64,000 nt of DNA from Pseudoalteromonas lipolytica (GTDB taxonomy: Bacteria; Pseudomonadota; Gammaproteobacteria; Enterobacterales; Alteromonadaceae): assembly GCF_001306915.1 (NCBI RefSeq), contig NZ_LJTC01000002.1:196108-260107 (forward strand), given 5' to 3'. The notes under the pieces are model-generated. The model did not search any database and was not told where the DNA came from. It saw only the letters and a program-made list of their open reading frames with translations. Shown here piece by piece: positions 28,607-37,263 of the stretch; the first letter of the stretch is position 1, and each line of letters starts with the position of its first letter. Position numbers and translations under genes: made by a program.

Positions 28607-29743
28607 TTAGTTAGAACGTGCTTGCATCAGGTCGATGAAGTGGTCAAATAATGGCGCCGCATCATGTGGACCTGGGCTTGCTTCAGGGTGACCTTGGAAG
28701 CTAAATGCAGGCTTATCTGTGCGGTGAATACCTTGTAGCGTGCCATCGAATAAAGAAACGTGAGTTGCACGTAAATTCGCTGGTAAGGTTGCTTCGTCAG
28801 CTGCGAAACCGTGGTTTTGCGCTGTGATCATTACAACATTGCGGTCAAGGTCTTTAACTGGGTGGTTACCACCGTGGTGACCAAACTTCATTTTCACCGT
28901 TTGTGCACCTGAAGCAAGTGCAAGTAATTGGTGACCTAAACAGATACCAAAGATTGGCGTGTCTGTTTCTAGGAAAGTTTTAATTGCTTCAATCGCGTAT
29001 GTACACGGCTCAGGGTCGCCAGGGCCATTTGATAAGAAAATACCGTCTGGGTTTAATGCCAATACGTCTTCTGCAGATGTTTGTGCTGGAACAACGGTTA
29101 ATTTACAACCGCGGTCAACTAACATACGTAAGATATTACGTTTAACACCGAAGTCATAAGCAACAACGTGGAACTTCTCGTCTGCTGCTTCTAGCGTTTT
29201 AAAACCTGAACCTAATGTCCAGCTTGAATCACGCCACTCAAAATTTTCCTTGGTTGAGACAACTTTTGCTAAATCCATGCCTTTTAAGCCTGGGAAGGCT
29301 TGCGCAGCTTCAAGCGCTTTATTCTCATCTAACTCGTCGCCTGCAATGATACAACCATTTTGAGCGCCTTTATCACGTAAGATACGTGTTAATTTACGAG
29401 TGTCGATGTCTGCAATACCTAAGATATTGCGTTCTTTTAAGTAATCACTTAACGATTGCTCGTTACGGAAATTACTTGCTAGCAGTGGCAAATCACGGAT
29501 CACTAGGCCTTTAGCCCAGATTTGACCCGCTTCTTCGTCTTCGCTGTTAGTACCCGTATTACCGATATGTGGGTACGTCAAAGTTACGATTTGTTCCGCG
29601 TATGAAGGGTCAGTCAAAATTTCTTGATAACCAGTCATAGACGTATTGAATACTACTTCACCGACTGACATGCCGTCAGCGCCGATTGCAGTACCGCGAA
29701 ACACTGTGCCGTCTTCTAGGACTAACAGAGCGGATTTAGTCAA
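28607..29743 (-). CDS. carA: Carbamoyl-phosphate synthase small subunit
   Basis: A 378-residue glutamine amidotransferase subunit that releases ammonia from glutamine and channels it to CarB. The N-terminal half is the CarA-specific domain ([22 protein letters not shown]). The C-terminal half is a class I GATase with [14 protein letters not shown] (nucleophile Cys) and [11 protein letters not shown] (His/Glu). The start codon is TTG at 29741-29743, 5 nt after AGGAGG; E. coli carA also starts with TTG. The TTG overlaps the TGA of a 26-codon upstream ORF (TTGA), so expression may be coupled to its translation. Confidence 0.97.
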   Translation of the reverse strand: MTKSALLVLEDGTVFRGTAIGADGMSVGEVVFNTSMTGYQEILTDPSYAEQIVTLTYPHIGNTGTNSEDEEAGQIWAKGLVIRDLPLLASNFRNEQSLSDYLKERNILGIADIDTRKLTRILRDKGAQNGCIIAGDELDENKALEAAQAFPGLKGMDLAKVVSTKENFEWRDSSWTLGSGFKTLEAADEKFHVVAYDFGVKRNILRMLVDRGCKLTVVPAQTSAEDVLALNPDGIFLSNGPGDPEPCTYAIEAIKTFLETDTPIFGICLGHQLLALASGAQTVKMKFGHHGGNHPVKDLDRNVVMITAQNHGFAADEATLPANLRATHVSLFDGTLQGIHRTDKPAFSFQGHPEASPGPHDAAPLFDHFIDLMQARSN

Positions 29744-29820
29744 GTTAACCTCCTAACAGTAAAAAACGGGAGTAAAGTCATTTGCTCTACTGCCCGTTTA
29801 AAGCGATTGGAAACACGCAT
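29740..29820 (-). CDS. Candidate leader peptide before carA
   Basis: A 26-codon ORF whose stop TGA overlaps the TTG start of carA. The peptide begins [13 protein letters not shown] and ends TVRRLT; five of 26 codons are arginine (three early CGN codons, and two AGG that are also the carA ribosome site). The terminator-like hairpin at 29764-29799 lies inside it. This is the layout of a leader-peptide attenuator responding to arginine, an end product of carbamoyl phosphate. I see no good ribosome site for the ATG, which is the main weakness, and the family has no established precedent I can name. Confidence 0.35.
   Translation of the reverse strand: MRVSNRFKRAVEQMTLLPFFTVRRLT
29757..29799 (-). 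terminator. Terminator-like hairpin in the carA leader (candidate attenuator)
   Basis: On the minus strand AAACGGG(C)AGTA pairs with TACTCCCGTTT, with one bulged C, followed by TTTTT and, 9 nt later, the AGGAGG of carA. There is no room for a promoter between hairpin and gene, so it must lie in the carA leader or stop transcripts arriving from dapB. A possible -10 (TAGAAT) is at 29847-29852. Confidence 0.6.
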
Positions 29821-29950
29821 TTATGAATTTTTGGCAAATTGGCGCTATTCTACAGTAATTTAGCTTTCAGATCTAATCTTAATTAATAAAATAGTAAAAA
29901 TAAGCGTTATTAACGAAAAATTCACTGAAACTGCCAAAAAAGAGACTAAA

Positions 29951-30748
29951 CTACTTCAAGTCAAGCACATCTTGCATGTCATAAAGTCCAGCTGGTTTAT
30001 TTTTCAACCAGCCTGCAGCTCTTACAGCTCCTAACGCGAAGGTCATTCTTGAACTTGCTTTATGAGTTAATTCTAGCCTTTCGCCAGAAGTTGCGAAATA
30101 TGCGGTGTGTTCACCTACAATATCTCCGCCTCTCATGACCGAATAACCGATTTCATTTTGCGATTTTGCGTGTTCGTCTTTGCTTCTATCAAAACGCGCG
30201 ACTTCATCATGCTGCCAGCCTTTTGCCTCAGCAATTGCTTCACCAATTGCCAATGCAGTTCCCGATGGCGCATCAATTTTATGACGATGATGAGCTTCAA
30301 ATATTTCGATATCCATGTCATCGCCAAACTTCACAGCCGCAGTCTGCACTAAGTTAAGCAGTAAATTCACACCTACGCTATAGTTGCGGGCAAAAACAAT
30401 CGGAATGTGTTTCGCGGCATCATTTAGCGCATCAAGATCATCTTGGTTAAGGCCCGTAGTACCAATTACCATGGCGATATTTTTTTCGACCGCTGTTTGC
30501 AGGTGGTTGCGCATTCCTTGAGGTAAGGTGAAATCTATCAATACATCTGCATCTTTTACGTCTGTTTCTTTACTAAATGATACATCTGCTGATGCAGCGC
30601 TGTTTAATTGATTAACCGCACTATCTAAAAGTGGTGAGTTTTCGCGTACGTACGCGCCCGTTAATGTTGCGTCATCTTTTTTTGAGACTGCTTCTAAAAG
30701 TGCAAGTCCCATGCGGCCGTTTGCGCCAAATACACCTATGCGGTTCAT
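29951..30748 (-). CDS. dapB: 4-hydroxy-tetrahydrodipicolinate reductase
   Basis: A 265-residue NAD(P)H-dependent enzyme of the lysine/diaminopimelate pathway. The N-terminal Rossmann motif GANGRMGLALLEAV binds the cofactor. The substrate domain has EAHHRHKIDAPSGTAL, with the catalytic His and Lys and the phosphate/carboxylate-binding GT. It lies upstream of carAB in the same direction, as in many gammaproteobacteria, but a 207-nt gap with its own hairpin separates them. Length is slightly under E. coli (273). Confidence 0.97.
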   Translation of the reverse strand: MNRIGVFGANGRMGLALLEAVSKKDDATLTGAYVRENSPLLDSAVNQLNSAASADVSFSKETDVKDADVLIDFTLPQGMRNHLQTAVEKNIAMVIGTTGLNQDDLDALNDAAKHIPIVFARNYSVGVNLLLNLVQTAAVKFGDDMDIEIFEAHHRHKIDAPSGTALAIGEAIAEAKGWQHDEVARFDRSKDEHAKSQNEIGYSVMRGGDIVGEHTAYFATSGERLELTHKASSRMTFALGAVRAAGWLKNKPAGLYDMQDVLDLK

Positions 30749-30904
30749 ATAGTTACCTTATCTATTCTTCTTAGCTGGCTGGATTTTATCGAAAACTCAT
30801 GTAATAGTCAGGTTAGCTTATAAAAAATACAGAGCTAATTTTAGATTTATTAATAGAACAACAATAATAACAGATAGTCTTTGCATTTAGCCATCTATAC
30901 ATTT

Positions 30905-31001
30905 AAACTTCTTCCTTTGCGCCGATTTGGTCTTTGGCTTGCGGGCGCTGTTGTTGTCTTTTAGACACAACTAAATACAGCTAAAAGAAGTGTTTGGCTG
31001 T
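30905..31001 (+). ncRNA. Structured 5' leader of the NhaC gene (candidate cis-regulatory RNA)
   Basis: The leader can fold as a three-way junction. P1 is ACTTCTT (30907-30913) with AAGAAGT (30985-30991). P2 is GCGCC/GGCGC (30919-30948), and P3 is GTTG(T)TGTCT/AGACACAAC (30950-30971). An alternative stem, ACAGCTAAA/TTTGGCTGT (30977-31001), uses the same bases as the 3' strand of P1, so the two are mutually exclusive, as in a riboswitch. It ends 17 nt before the ribosome site. It does not match a riboswitch class I recognise; I checked the lysine, fluoride, purine and TPP signatures by eye. Confidence 0.35.
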
Positions 31002-31028
31002 GTTATTGGTTATCTAACGAGGAATATG

Positions 31029-32342
31029 ATGCAGCCATCATTTAATAAAACAAAAGCAAAACTTTCTTTGCTGCCGCTTTTGGTGTTTGTCGGCTTATTT
31101 TTAGGCGCTGGCTTATACTTACAGTCTCAAGGTGTCGATTACGCCTTCTATCAATTGCCTGCTCCTGTGGCAATTTTACCTGCCATCATGCTGGCGTTTA
31201 TCTTAAATAAAAATACCATCAACCACAGTGTTGAAACCTTTATTAAAGGTGCTGGCCATAGCAACATCATCACTATGTGTTTGATTTATCTGCTTGCTGG
31301 TGCGTTTTCTGCGGTTGCTGGTGCAACCGGTGGTGTTGATGCCGTTGTTAATGCCGGTTTATCACTTATTCCACCTGCTCTGTTACTACCTGGATTATTT
31401 TTAATCGCTGCGGTTGTGTCGACTGCGATGGGCACTTCAATGGGTACTATCGGTGCGATTGGCCCGATTGCTTATGCCGTCGCCCAAAAAACAGGCATTG
31501 ATCCATCTCTGATGGCAGGCACGATTGTATCGGGTGCCATGTTTGGTGATAACTTATCAATCATCTCGGACACAACTATTGCTGCAACCCGCACGCAAGG
31601 CTGTGAAATGAAAGATAAATTCCGTGAGAACTTAAAAATCGCCTTACCTGCTGCGGCATTAACTATCGGCTTGTTGTTCTTCTTAACCCCTGCAGCAGAA
31701 GCTGTAGAGACACAAGACTTCGATATTTTATTAGTGTTACCTTATGCCTTTATCTTAGTGCTCGCGGTAATGGGCTTTAACGTATTCGTGGTGCTGTTTA
31801 GTGGTATTATCTTTGCCGCACTCATGGGCTTTACTGGCAGCTATGAAGGTGCAAGCTTTGTTAAAGATATTTATAAAGGCTTTACTGATATGCAGGAAAT
31901 CTTCTTGCTATCGATGTTTATTGGTGGCCTTTCAGAGTTTATCCGTATTAATGGTGGTCTTGATTATATTGCTAACAAAATTCAAGCAATTACAAAAATC
32001 GTTGCAAAATGGCACCGTAAAGTTGCAGATCAATTAGGGATTGCAGCACTGGTTATGACCAGTAACTTATGCATCGCTAATAATACCGTGTCTATTATAG
32101 TTGCAGGCCCGATTGCTAAAAAATTAGCGGATGATGGTGAAATTACAGGCAAGCGTTCAGCAAGCTTACTTGATATTTTTGCTTGTGTTACGCAAGGCTC
32201 ATTGCCGTATGGCGCACAAGCACTTCTACTGGGCGCAACCTTCAAAATTAGCCCATGGGAAGTCTCTACCTCTTCTTATTACTGCTTTATTCTTGCCTTT
32301 ACTGCCGTTGCAGTAATTTGCTTACGCCGAAATAAAGCATAA
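31029..32342 (+). CDS. NhaC-family Na+/H+ antiporter
   Basis: A 437-residue inner-membrane transporter with about 11 hydrophobic segments. GTSMGTIGAIGPIAYAVA and SGAMFGDNLSIISDTTIAAT are the NhaC/IT-superfamily motifs that form the ion path, with TRTQGCEMKDKFRENL after them. NhaC proteins exchange Na+ for H+, and some relatives move organic solutes with the ion (for example malate/lactate or lysine), so the substrate is not fixed. I choose ATG 31029 (GAGGA 5 nt upstream); ATG 31026 and GTG 30990 are in frame. The structured leader above suggests RNA-level control. Confidence 0.85.
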   Translation: MQPSFNKTKAKLSLLPLLVFVGLFLGAGLYLQSQGVDYAFYQLPAPVAILPAIMLAFILNKNTINHSVETFIKGAGHSNIITMCLIYLLAGAFSAVAGATGGVDAVVNAGLSLIPPALLLPGLFLIAAVVSTAMGTSMGTIGAIGPIAYAVAQKTGIDPSLMAGTIVSGAMFGDNLSIISDTTIAATRTQGCEMKDKFRENLKIALPAAALTIGLLFFLTPAAEAVETQDFDILLVLPYAFILVLAVMGFNVFVVLFSGIIFAALMGFTGSYEGASFVKDIYKGFTDMQEIFLLSMFIGGLSEFIRINGGLDYIANKIQAITKIVAKWHRKVADQLGIAALVMTSNLCIANNTVSIIVAGPIAKKLADDGEITGKRSASLLDIFACVTQGSLPYGAQALLLGATFKISPWEVSTSSYYCFILAFTAVAVICLRRNKA

Positions 32343-32362
32343 GTTAAATAATTTTTTCTCTC

Positions 32363-32386
32363 GATACGCCCAAATATGGGCGTATC
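32363..32386 (+). terminator. Hairpin after the NhaC gene
   Basis: A perfect stem GATACGCCCA/TGGGCGTATC with an AATA loop. No T-run follows, so it may only weakly terminate. Confidence 0.45.
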
Positions 32387-32395
32387 TGCTATAAT
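32387..32395 (+). promoter_or_regulatory. Extended -10 promoter for the Tsx/OmpK gene
   Basis: TGCTATAAT is a perfect extended -10 (TGnTATAAT), 41 nt before the start codon. I see no good -35, as is usual for extended -10 promoters. Confidence 0.55.
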
Positions 32396-32435
32396 CCTCA
32401 CTTTATATCCCCCATTACACCATCAATATTGAGAT

Positions 32436-33218
32436 ATGAACTTGAAAAAGATCCTTTCTGTTGCTGCGCTTTGTGCAGTAAGTACTTCGAGCTATGCCGC
32501 TAATTGGAGCTCTACGCAATTACACGTTAATAACGGTGAACACAAAAACCCGTTTTCATTGACTAAGTCAAACACCACGGTTGTATCACTACAGCATGCG
32601 TCTGGTTATGACTATGGCGACAACTTCTTTTTTATTGATTACAGCAATGACGACCGTCAAGATGGTTATCAAGATAAAGACTTTTACGGCGAATGGTATT
32701 CAACATTCAGCTTATCAAAAATCTCTGGCAGTGATTTCTCATACGGCGCAATTACTGATGTAGGTTTAACGGCAGGTTTTAATGCCGCAGGCGATTCGAA
32801 AGTTCTTAAGTATTTACCGGGTGTAAAACTAAGCTGGCAAGCACCGGGCTTTAGCTTTTTATCTACTTTATTTACCGCTTACATCGATGACAGTGAAGGC
32901 GTAGCACGCGGCGGTGCTCCAACTGAAACAAACAGCTGGATGATTGATGTTGCTTGGGGCTACCCATTCACTATTGGCTCACAAAAGTTCAACGTAACAG
33001 GCCATGTTGAATACATTGCAGAGCGTGAAAATGAATTTGGCGAAGATGTTAAAGCGTGGATTTTAGCGCAGCCAATCATTACGTGGGATTTAGGTCACGC
33101 AATGAGCATGAAAGAAAACACCTTACTGCTAGGCCTTGAGTGGCAATACTGGCACAACAAGCTAGGTACAGACACAACTGAATCAGTACCACAACTTCAC
33201 GTTGAGTGGACGTTCTAA
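32436..33218 (+). CDS. Tsx/OmpK-family outer-membrane channel
   Basis: A 260-residue outer-membrane protein with a signal peptide (cleavage after SYA) and a 12-strand-type barrel ending in HVEWTF. HASGYDYGDNFFFIDYSND, FYGEWYSTFSLSKISG and the C-terminal LLLGLEWQYWHNKLG are typical of the Channel_Tsx family, which includes the nucleoside channel Tsx and Vibrio OmpK. Nucleoside uptake is the best guess; these proteins also act as phage receptors. It is transcribed alone, from an extended -10 promoter, and is followed by a heptamer repeat and a terminator. Confidence 0.88.
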   Translation: MNLKKILSVAALCAVSTSSYAANWSSTQLHVNNGEHKNPFSLTKSNTTVVSLQHASGYDYGDNFFFIDYSNDDRQDGYQDKDFYGEWYSTFSLSKISGSDFSYGAITDVGLTAGFNAAGDSKVLKYLPGVKLSWQAPGFSFLSTLFTAYIDDSEGVARGGAPTETNSWMIDVAWGYPFTIGSQKFNVTGHVEYIAERENEFGEDVKAWILAQPIITWDLGHAMSMKENTLLLGLEWQYWHNKLGTDTTESVPQLHVEWTF

Positions 33219-33220
33219 AA

Positions 33221-33255
33221 GCTGAAAGCTGAAAGCTGAAAGCTGAAAGCTGAAA
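33221..33255. repeat. Tandem heptamer repeat, five copies of AGCTGAA
   Basis: Five perfect copies of AGCTGAA start 3 nt after the Tsx/OmpK stop codon (33216-33218) and end just before the terminator. The repeat is not in a reading frame. Slippage would change only the distance from stop to terminator. Confidence 0.95.
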
Positions 33256-33260
33256 AAATT

Positions 33261-33297
33261 AAAGCCTGTAGTCATCACTGAGTACAGGCTTTTTTAA
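33261..33297. terminator. Bidirectional terminator between the porin and the M48 protease
   Basis: AAAGCCTGTA/TACAGGCTTT stem followed by TTTTTAATTT on the plus strand and by TAATTTTTT on the minus strand, between two convergent genes. Confidence 0.88.
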
Positions 33298-33313
33298 TTT
33301 CTATAGATATTCT

Positions 33314-34111
33314 TTACAGTTTACACTGCGGGGTTTTACCCTTTGCTCGCGCCGCTTGTTGGGCTTTTAATGCTTCCGACATATGCTTTTGAAGCTCTTT
33401 GATGCGGTTACCCGGTGCTGGGTGAGTCGACATAAACTCAGGTGTACCGCTACTGCCAGCTGCACTCATATTTTGCCAAAGCGACACTGATTGCTCTGGG
33501 TTAAACCCTGCTTTTGCCATTAAATCTAAGCCAACAATATCCGCTTCTGATTCATGTGAGCGGCTGAATGGTAAAACAACACCATACTGTGCGCCTAAGC
33601 CTAAGGCTTGCATAATTTCGCCACGATATTGAACATTACCCATATCAAGTGCTGCACCACCAACTTGTAGTCCTGTTTGTAACAGTGCGTTTTGTGATAC
33701 ACGCTCATTAGAATGCTCAGCAATAACATGTGCAACTTCGTGACCTAGTACTGTAGCCAATTGGTCTTGGTTTACAGCGACTTTTAATAAACCTGTATGA
33801 ACACCAATATACCCCCCGGGTAATGCAAATGCATTTGCTGAATCTTCTTCAAATACAACAACTTCCCAAGACTGCTTGGCATACTCGTTAGGTAAAACCG
33901 CAATAACATCATCGGCAATACACTTTACATAAGCATTGACACCTGGATCAGTATTAACAGGCTGTGTTTTTTTCATTTCAGCAAAGCTTGCTTGACCCAT
34001 TTGGCTCATTTGTTGATCTGAATAAAGTGCGATTTGGGTACGTCCCGTAGGAGAGGTTTTACAGCCAGCTAAAACAGCGGTGGCTAACACTGCCATGATT
34101 AACTTTTTCAT
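33314..34111 (-). CDS. M48-family metalloprotease lipoprotein, LoiP-like
   Basis: A 265-residue lipoprotein (lipobox VLAGC, Cys17) with an M48 zinc-protease domain. LGHEVAHVIAEH holds HExxH (His124, Glu125, His128), ESEADIVGLDLM supplies the third zinc ligand, and AFALPGGYIGVHTGLL is the conserved family strand. Size and architecture resemble E. coli LoiP (YggG) and YcaL, periplasmic-face outer-membrane proteases involved in envelope quality control. It is monocistronic and diverges from an MFS exporter gene. Confidence 0.9.
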   Translation of the reverse strand: MKKLIMAVLATAVLAGCKTSPTGRTQIALYSDQQMSQMGQASFAEMKKTQPVNTDPGVNAYVKCIADDVIAVLPNEYAKQSWEVVVFEEDSANAFALPGGYIGVHTGLLKVAVNQDQLATVLGHEVAHVIAEHSNERVSQNALLQTGLQVGGAALDMGNVQYRGEIMQALGLGAQYGVVLPFSRSHESEADIVGLDLMAKAGFNPEQSVSLWQNMSAAGSSGTPEFMSTHPAPGNRIKELQKHMSEALKAQQAARAKGKTPQCKL

Positions 34112-34243
34112 ACTAGTCCTTCAAATACTTTGTGTAATTGAGGCTAATATAGCAAAGCATTGCTTAATTTTATATGAAAATGAACAATCACCCACTCAGT
34201 TGTTACCATTTAGTTAATTCTTTTACTTAGCAGGCAAACTAAG

Positions 34244-34272
34244 TTCACCACAGTGACTCACACTGCTACAAT
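34244..34272 (+). promoter_or_regulatory. Candidate sigma-70 promoter for the Bcr/CflA gene
   Basis: TTCACC, a 17-nt spacer and TACAAT, with the start codon about 30 nt downstream. Confidence 0.4.
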
Positions 34273-34303
34273 AGTGACCTACTATTTGATTATTGAGTAA
34301 ACA

Positions 34304-35503
34304 ATGCCTTCCCCTGAGACTTTAAATAAACGCATTTTATTACCTTTACTGGCAAGTATTGTCGCGATTACGCCTTTGGCAATTGATCTATATTTACCAG
34401 CGATGTTGGTGATTGCCAACGACTTGCAAACAACCATGCCAAATGTGCAAATATCACTCAGCATTTATTTAGCAGGTTATGCTCTTGGCATGCTTTTTTT
34501 TGGCCCGATTGCCGATGAACTTGGCAGGCGATTACTCGCTAAGGTGGGTTTAGCGCTATTTGGTATCAGCTCATTAGCACTAGCATTTTGTACTAACATC
34601 GAATTATTTTGGTCTTTAAGAGCTGTGCAAGCATTCACTGGCGCTGCTGCAACCGTTGTAGTGCCGGGTATTATTCGTCATATTTATCGAGAGAACACCG
34701 CCAAAGGCATGTCTTATGTCTCGATGATCATGATGGTTGCCCCGTTAATTGCTCCTACTCTAGGCTCATTGATCATGGGAATTTCAACATGGCAGGTTAT
34801 TTTTATTGCATTGGCGGCCTACAGTTTTGCTATTTTAGCCTTGGTGCAAATTCATTTAATCGATATTCCAATCTTTAAGAGTCAGCAACGTGGTTTGGCA
34901 TTGTTCTTTAATAGCTATAAAACAGTATTTTCACGCCGCAGTGCCCTTGCCGATATTGCCAGTTCCATGTTTGCCTCATTCGCATTCTTTTGCTTTTTAA
35001 CATCGGTACCTTATGTATATCTCGATTTCTTCAAAGTAGATGAGCAATTGTTCGGTGTGTTATTCGCCTTTAACGTGCTGGCTTTAATGTTCGGTAACTT
35101 TATGAATACACGTTTAGTGCCGCGCTTGGGTTCTCGTAAACTGTTATTTATTGGCCTTAGCATTGGCTTTGTGTCTGGTGGGGCATTGTTATTATTCAGT
35201 GTGCTGCATTTATCACTGTATTTTATCGTAGCAAGCATCGCACCACTGATGATGAGCTTAGGTATTGTCGCGAGTAATGCGGACTCATTGATACTGATGC
35301 AATTTGAGGAAAAATCAGGCACTGCAACAGCTGTTATTGGTACCCTGAGATTCGGCAGTGGCGCTCTCGTTGGGCCTATTCTTGCTTTTGTTCACCCACA
35401 AAGTGCTATTCCATTTTCTGCGATGATGTTCAGCGCACTGATACTTATCTTACTCGTGCAGCTTTGGCATCGAAAATTGGACAAAAAAAATGCCTGTAAT
35501 TAA
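34304..35503 (+). CDS. Bcr/CflA-family multidrug exporter (MFS)
   Basis: A 399-residue, 12-helix major facilitator. FFGPIADELGRRLLAKVGL carries MFS motif A (GxxxDxxGRR) between helices 2 and 3. PLAIDLYLPAMLVIAND is the TM1 signature of the DHA1 Bcr/CflA group (drug/H+ antiport; bicyclomycin, chloramphenicol or sulphonamide in E. coli). VVPGIIRHIYRE resembles motif C surroundings. The stop codon lies inside the terminator stem at 35488-35512. No adjacent regulator; substrate unknown. Confidence 0.88.
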   Translation: MPSPETLNKRILLPLLASIVAITPLAIDLYLPAMLVIANDLQTTMPNVQISLSIYLAGYALGMLFFGPIADELGRRLLAKVGLALFGISSLALAFCTNIELFWSLRAVQAFTGAAATVVVPGIIRHIYRENTAKGMSYVSMIMMVAPLIAPTLGSLIMGISTWQVIFIALAAYSFAILALVQIHLIDIPIFKSQQRGLALFFNSYKTVFSRRSALADIASSMFASFAFFCFLTSVPYVYLDFFKVDEQLFGVLFAFNVLALMFGNFMNTRLVPRLGSRKLLFIGLSIGFVSGGALLLFSVLHLSLYFIVASIAPLMMSLGIVASNADSLILMQFEEKSGTATAVIGTLRFGSGALVGPILAFVHPQSAIPFSAMMFSALILILLVQLWHRKLDKKNACN

Positions 35504-35519
35504 CAGGCATTTTTTTATT
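35488..35519. terminator. Terminator between the MFS exporter and grpE
   Basis: AAATGCCTGT/ACAGGCATTT stem with TTTTTATTTTT after it; the stem begins inside the MFS coding region and its stop codon is in the loop. The minus strand also runs into a T-stretch, so it may serve grpE. Confidence 0.85.
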
Positions 35520-35531
35520 TTTCTTTAAAGC

Positions 35532-36140
35532 TTATTCAGCTTCTTTTGATACCATAACCATTGCAGGGCGTAATAAACGGCCATTTAATGTATAACCTTT
35601 TTGCATTACTGCAAGAACAGTATTAGGTGCTACATCATTGCTTGGTTGAATTGACATTGCTTGATGGAATTCAGGGTTAAATTGCTCACCCTGTGGGTTA
35701 ACAATTTCAACACCGAATTTTGATACCGCATCATTAAAGCTCTTAACAGTCATTTCGATACCTTCAAGCACAGGTTTAAGCTGCTCATTTTCTTTATCAG
35801 AAAACTCAATTGCGCGCTCTAGGTTATCGATAACTGGTAATAATTCGTTAGCAAACTTTTCAAGTGCAAACTTATGCGCTTTTTCTACATCTTGAGCGGC
35901 ACGACGACGCATGTTCTCAACATCTGCAGCAGCACGAACAACACTGTCTTTTTGATCGTTAATAGTTTGTTTAGCCGCTTCTAATTCGCTGTGTAGTAAA
36001 GCGATTTCAGCTTCAGGGCTCATTTCTTCGCCGTCAACTTGTTCAGCTGCTTTTTCTGCAGCTTCTACTTCAGCTTGCATTTGTTCAAATTCTTCGTTTA
36101 GTTCAACTTCTTGCTCTGGTGATTTTGTCTGCTCAGACAT
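35532..36140 (-). CDS. grpE: Nucleotide exchange factor GrpE
   Basis: A 202-residue cochaperone that releases ADP from DnaK. The acidic N-terminal tail (residues 1-50) is followed by the long dimer helix ([20 protein letters not shown]) and a small beta domain ([34 protein letters not shown]), exactly the GrpE layout. A sigma-32-type promoter lies 38 nt before the ATG. dnaK is not in the window, as in other gammaproteobacteria where grpE lies beside nadK-recN. Confidence 0.96.
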   Translation of the reverse strand: MSEQTKSPEQEVELNEEFEQMQAEVEAAEKAAEQVDGEEMSPEAEIALLHSELEAAKQTINDQKDSVVRAAADVENMRRRAAQDVEKAHKFALEKFANELLPVIDNLERAIEFSDKENEQLKPVLEGIEMTVKSFNDAVSKFGVEIVNPQGEQFNPEFHQAMSIQPSNDVAPNTVLAVMQKGYTLNGRLLRPAMVMVSKEAE

Positions 36141-36177
36141 AGCTTACATGCTCCAATTCTTTACAACTGCGGTAATT

Positions 36178-36203
36178 ATGGGGATTGAATTAAAAGATTC
36201 AAG
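36178..36203 (-). promoter_or_regulatory. Heat-shock (sigma-32) type promoter of grpE
   Basis: On the minus strand: CTTGAA, a 14-nt spacer, then CCCCATAA. This matches the sigma-32 consensus (CTTGAA, 13-17 nt, CCCCATnT) at all but one conserved base. The -35 element overlaps the stop codon of the HrcA-like gene. Confidence 0.82.
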
Positions 36204-37143
36204 AGGCTGATGAGCCGATTAACTTAAATTCTTGGATGATTGCTTCTATTTGCGCTGATTTTGGACAAATTACGCAAAATCGGCTCTGGTATTCATGGTT
36301 ATTAAAATAAGGAACGCTGATCACCATCAACTCATTACAATCTGTAAATGGCAATTGTTCTGTGTTTAATACCGATACACCATTTTTAAATGCAAGTTTA
36401 TCTTCAACAAAATTTAAAAACGATACACCTATATTTAAACTGGTTTGACAATCAACTTGGCGGTAAAGGTAGTTTTCACCGACCACAATACTGTTGTCTG
36501 AACCAAGCTTTTGGCTTAATTGCCGAGTCCATTGTGTTAGTGAGTCATGGCAATTATTTGGTGCCGTGCCTGCCATTGCCTGCATACGATATAAGCCTTC
36601 CATTAAGGTTTGCTGACTAAACACAGTATTAAGCCAGGTAGCAAACTGGTAACGAACGGCATCAGATGAATCTTCAGGTTTGGTAATGCAAATGTTATGG
36701 CTTTGCCCTGCTCTATCGATTAGTAGAATTAGCCAATTGCTACCATCAAAATCAAGTACCTCTACTCGAAAGACCAACTGTGAGCTGACTTGAGGTAAGC
36801 CCACACAACAACACACTTTATAGCGCTGACTCAAACCATGGGCAAGCTCGACTAATTGTGCTTGCTCAGGCTGCCAATATGGTGCGATTTCAGGTAGAGC
36901 AAAAAACTCATCAAGCCAATAATCAAAACCGGCATTGGTTGGTACGCGGCCAGCAGAAGTATGCGGCGAATAGAGTAAGCCCACTTTTTCTAGCCGTGCC
37001 ATAGCATTACGCACTGTAGCTGAACATACCGCCATGCCTTTTTGTTTGGCAATACGAGTTGAGGCTACAGGCTGACCTTCCCCGTTACAGTAAAGGCTCA
37101 TCACAGCTGAAAAAATTTGTTGGTCGCGCGGATTTAATTTCAT
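36199..37143 (-). CDS. hrcA: HrcA-like transcriptional repressor
   Basis: A 314-residue protein resembling the heat-shock repressor HrcA. The N-terminal winged helix has [19 protein letters not shown] and [15 protein letters not shown], matching the SSATIRNEMAxLE and PHTSAGRxPTxxGY signatures. Later, [16 protein letters not shown] and [12 protein letters not shown] correspond to the GAF-like effector domain and the DCSLVxAPY motif near the C-terminus. Overall it is more divergent than typical HrcA, especially at 100-280. It lies upstream of grpE in the same direction. No CIRCE operator is visible beside it, so its target is open. A weak CTTGAA/CCCAAAT pair upstream hints at heat control of the gene itself. 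Confidence 0.75.
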   Translation of the reverse strand: MKLNPRDQQIFSAVMSLYCNGEGQPVASTRIAKQKGMAVCSATVRNAMARLEKVGLLYSPHTSAGRVPTNAGFDYWLDEFFALPEIAPYWQPEQAQLVELAHGLSQRYKVCCCVGLPQVSSQLVFRVEVLDFDGSNWLILLIDRAGQSHNICITKPEDSSDAVRYQFATWLNTVFSQQTLMEGLYRMQAMAGTAPNNCHDSLTQWTRQLSQKLGSDNSIVVGENYLYRQVDCQTSLNIGVSFLNFVEDKLAFKNGVSVLNTEQLPFTDCNELMVISVPYFNNHEYQSRFCVICPKSAQIEAIIQEFKLIGSSAS

Positions 37144-37263
37144 AATTCATACATCTTGCTTCTTGCCAGTGGATATTTGGGCGCAGCAAGTTTATTTCAA
37201 GTTATTTTCAAAGCATTAATTTTTAATGTAATCTATCGATATGAAAGTTTAAGTGCAAATAAC

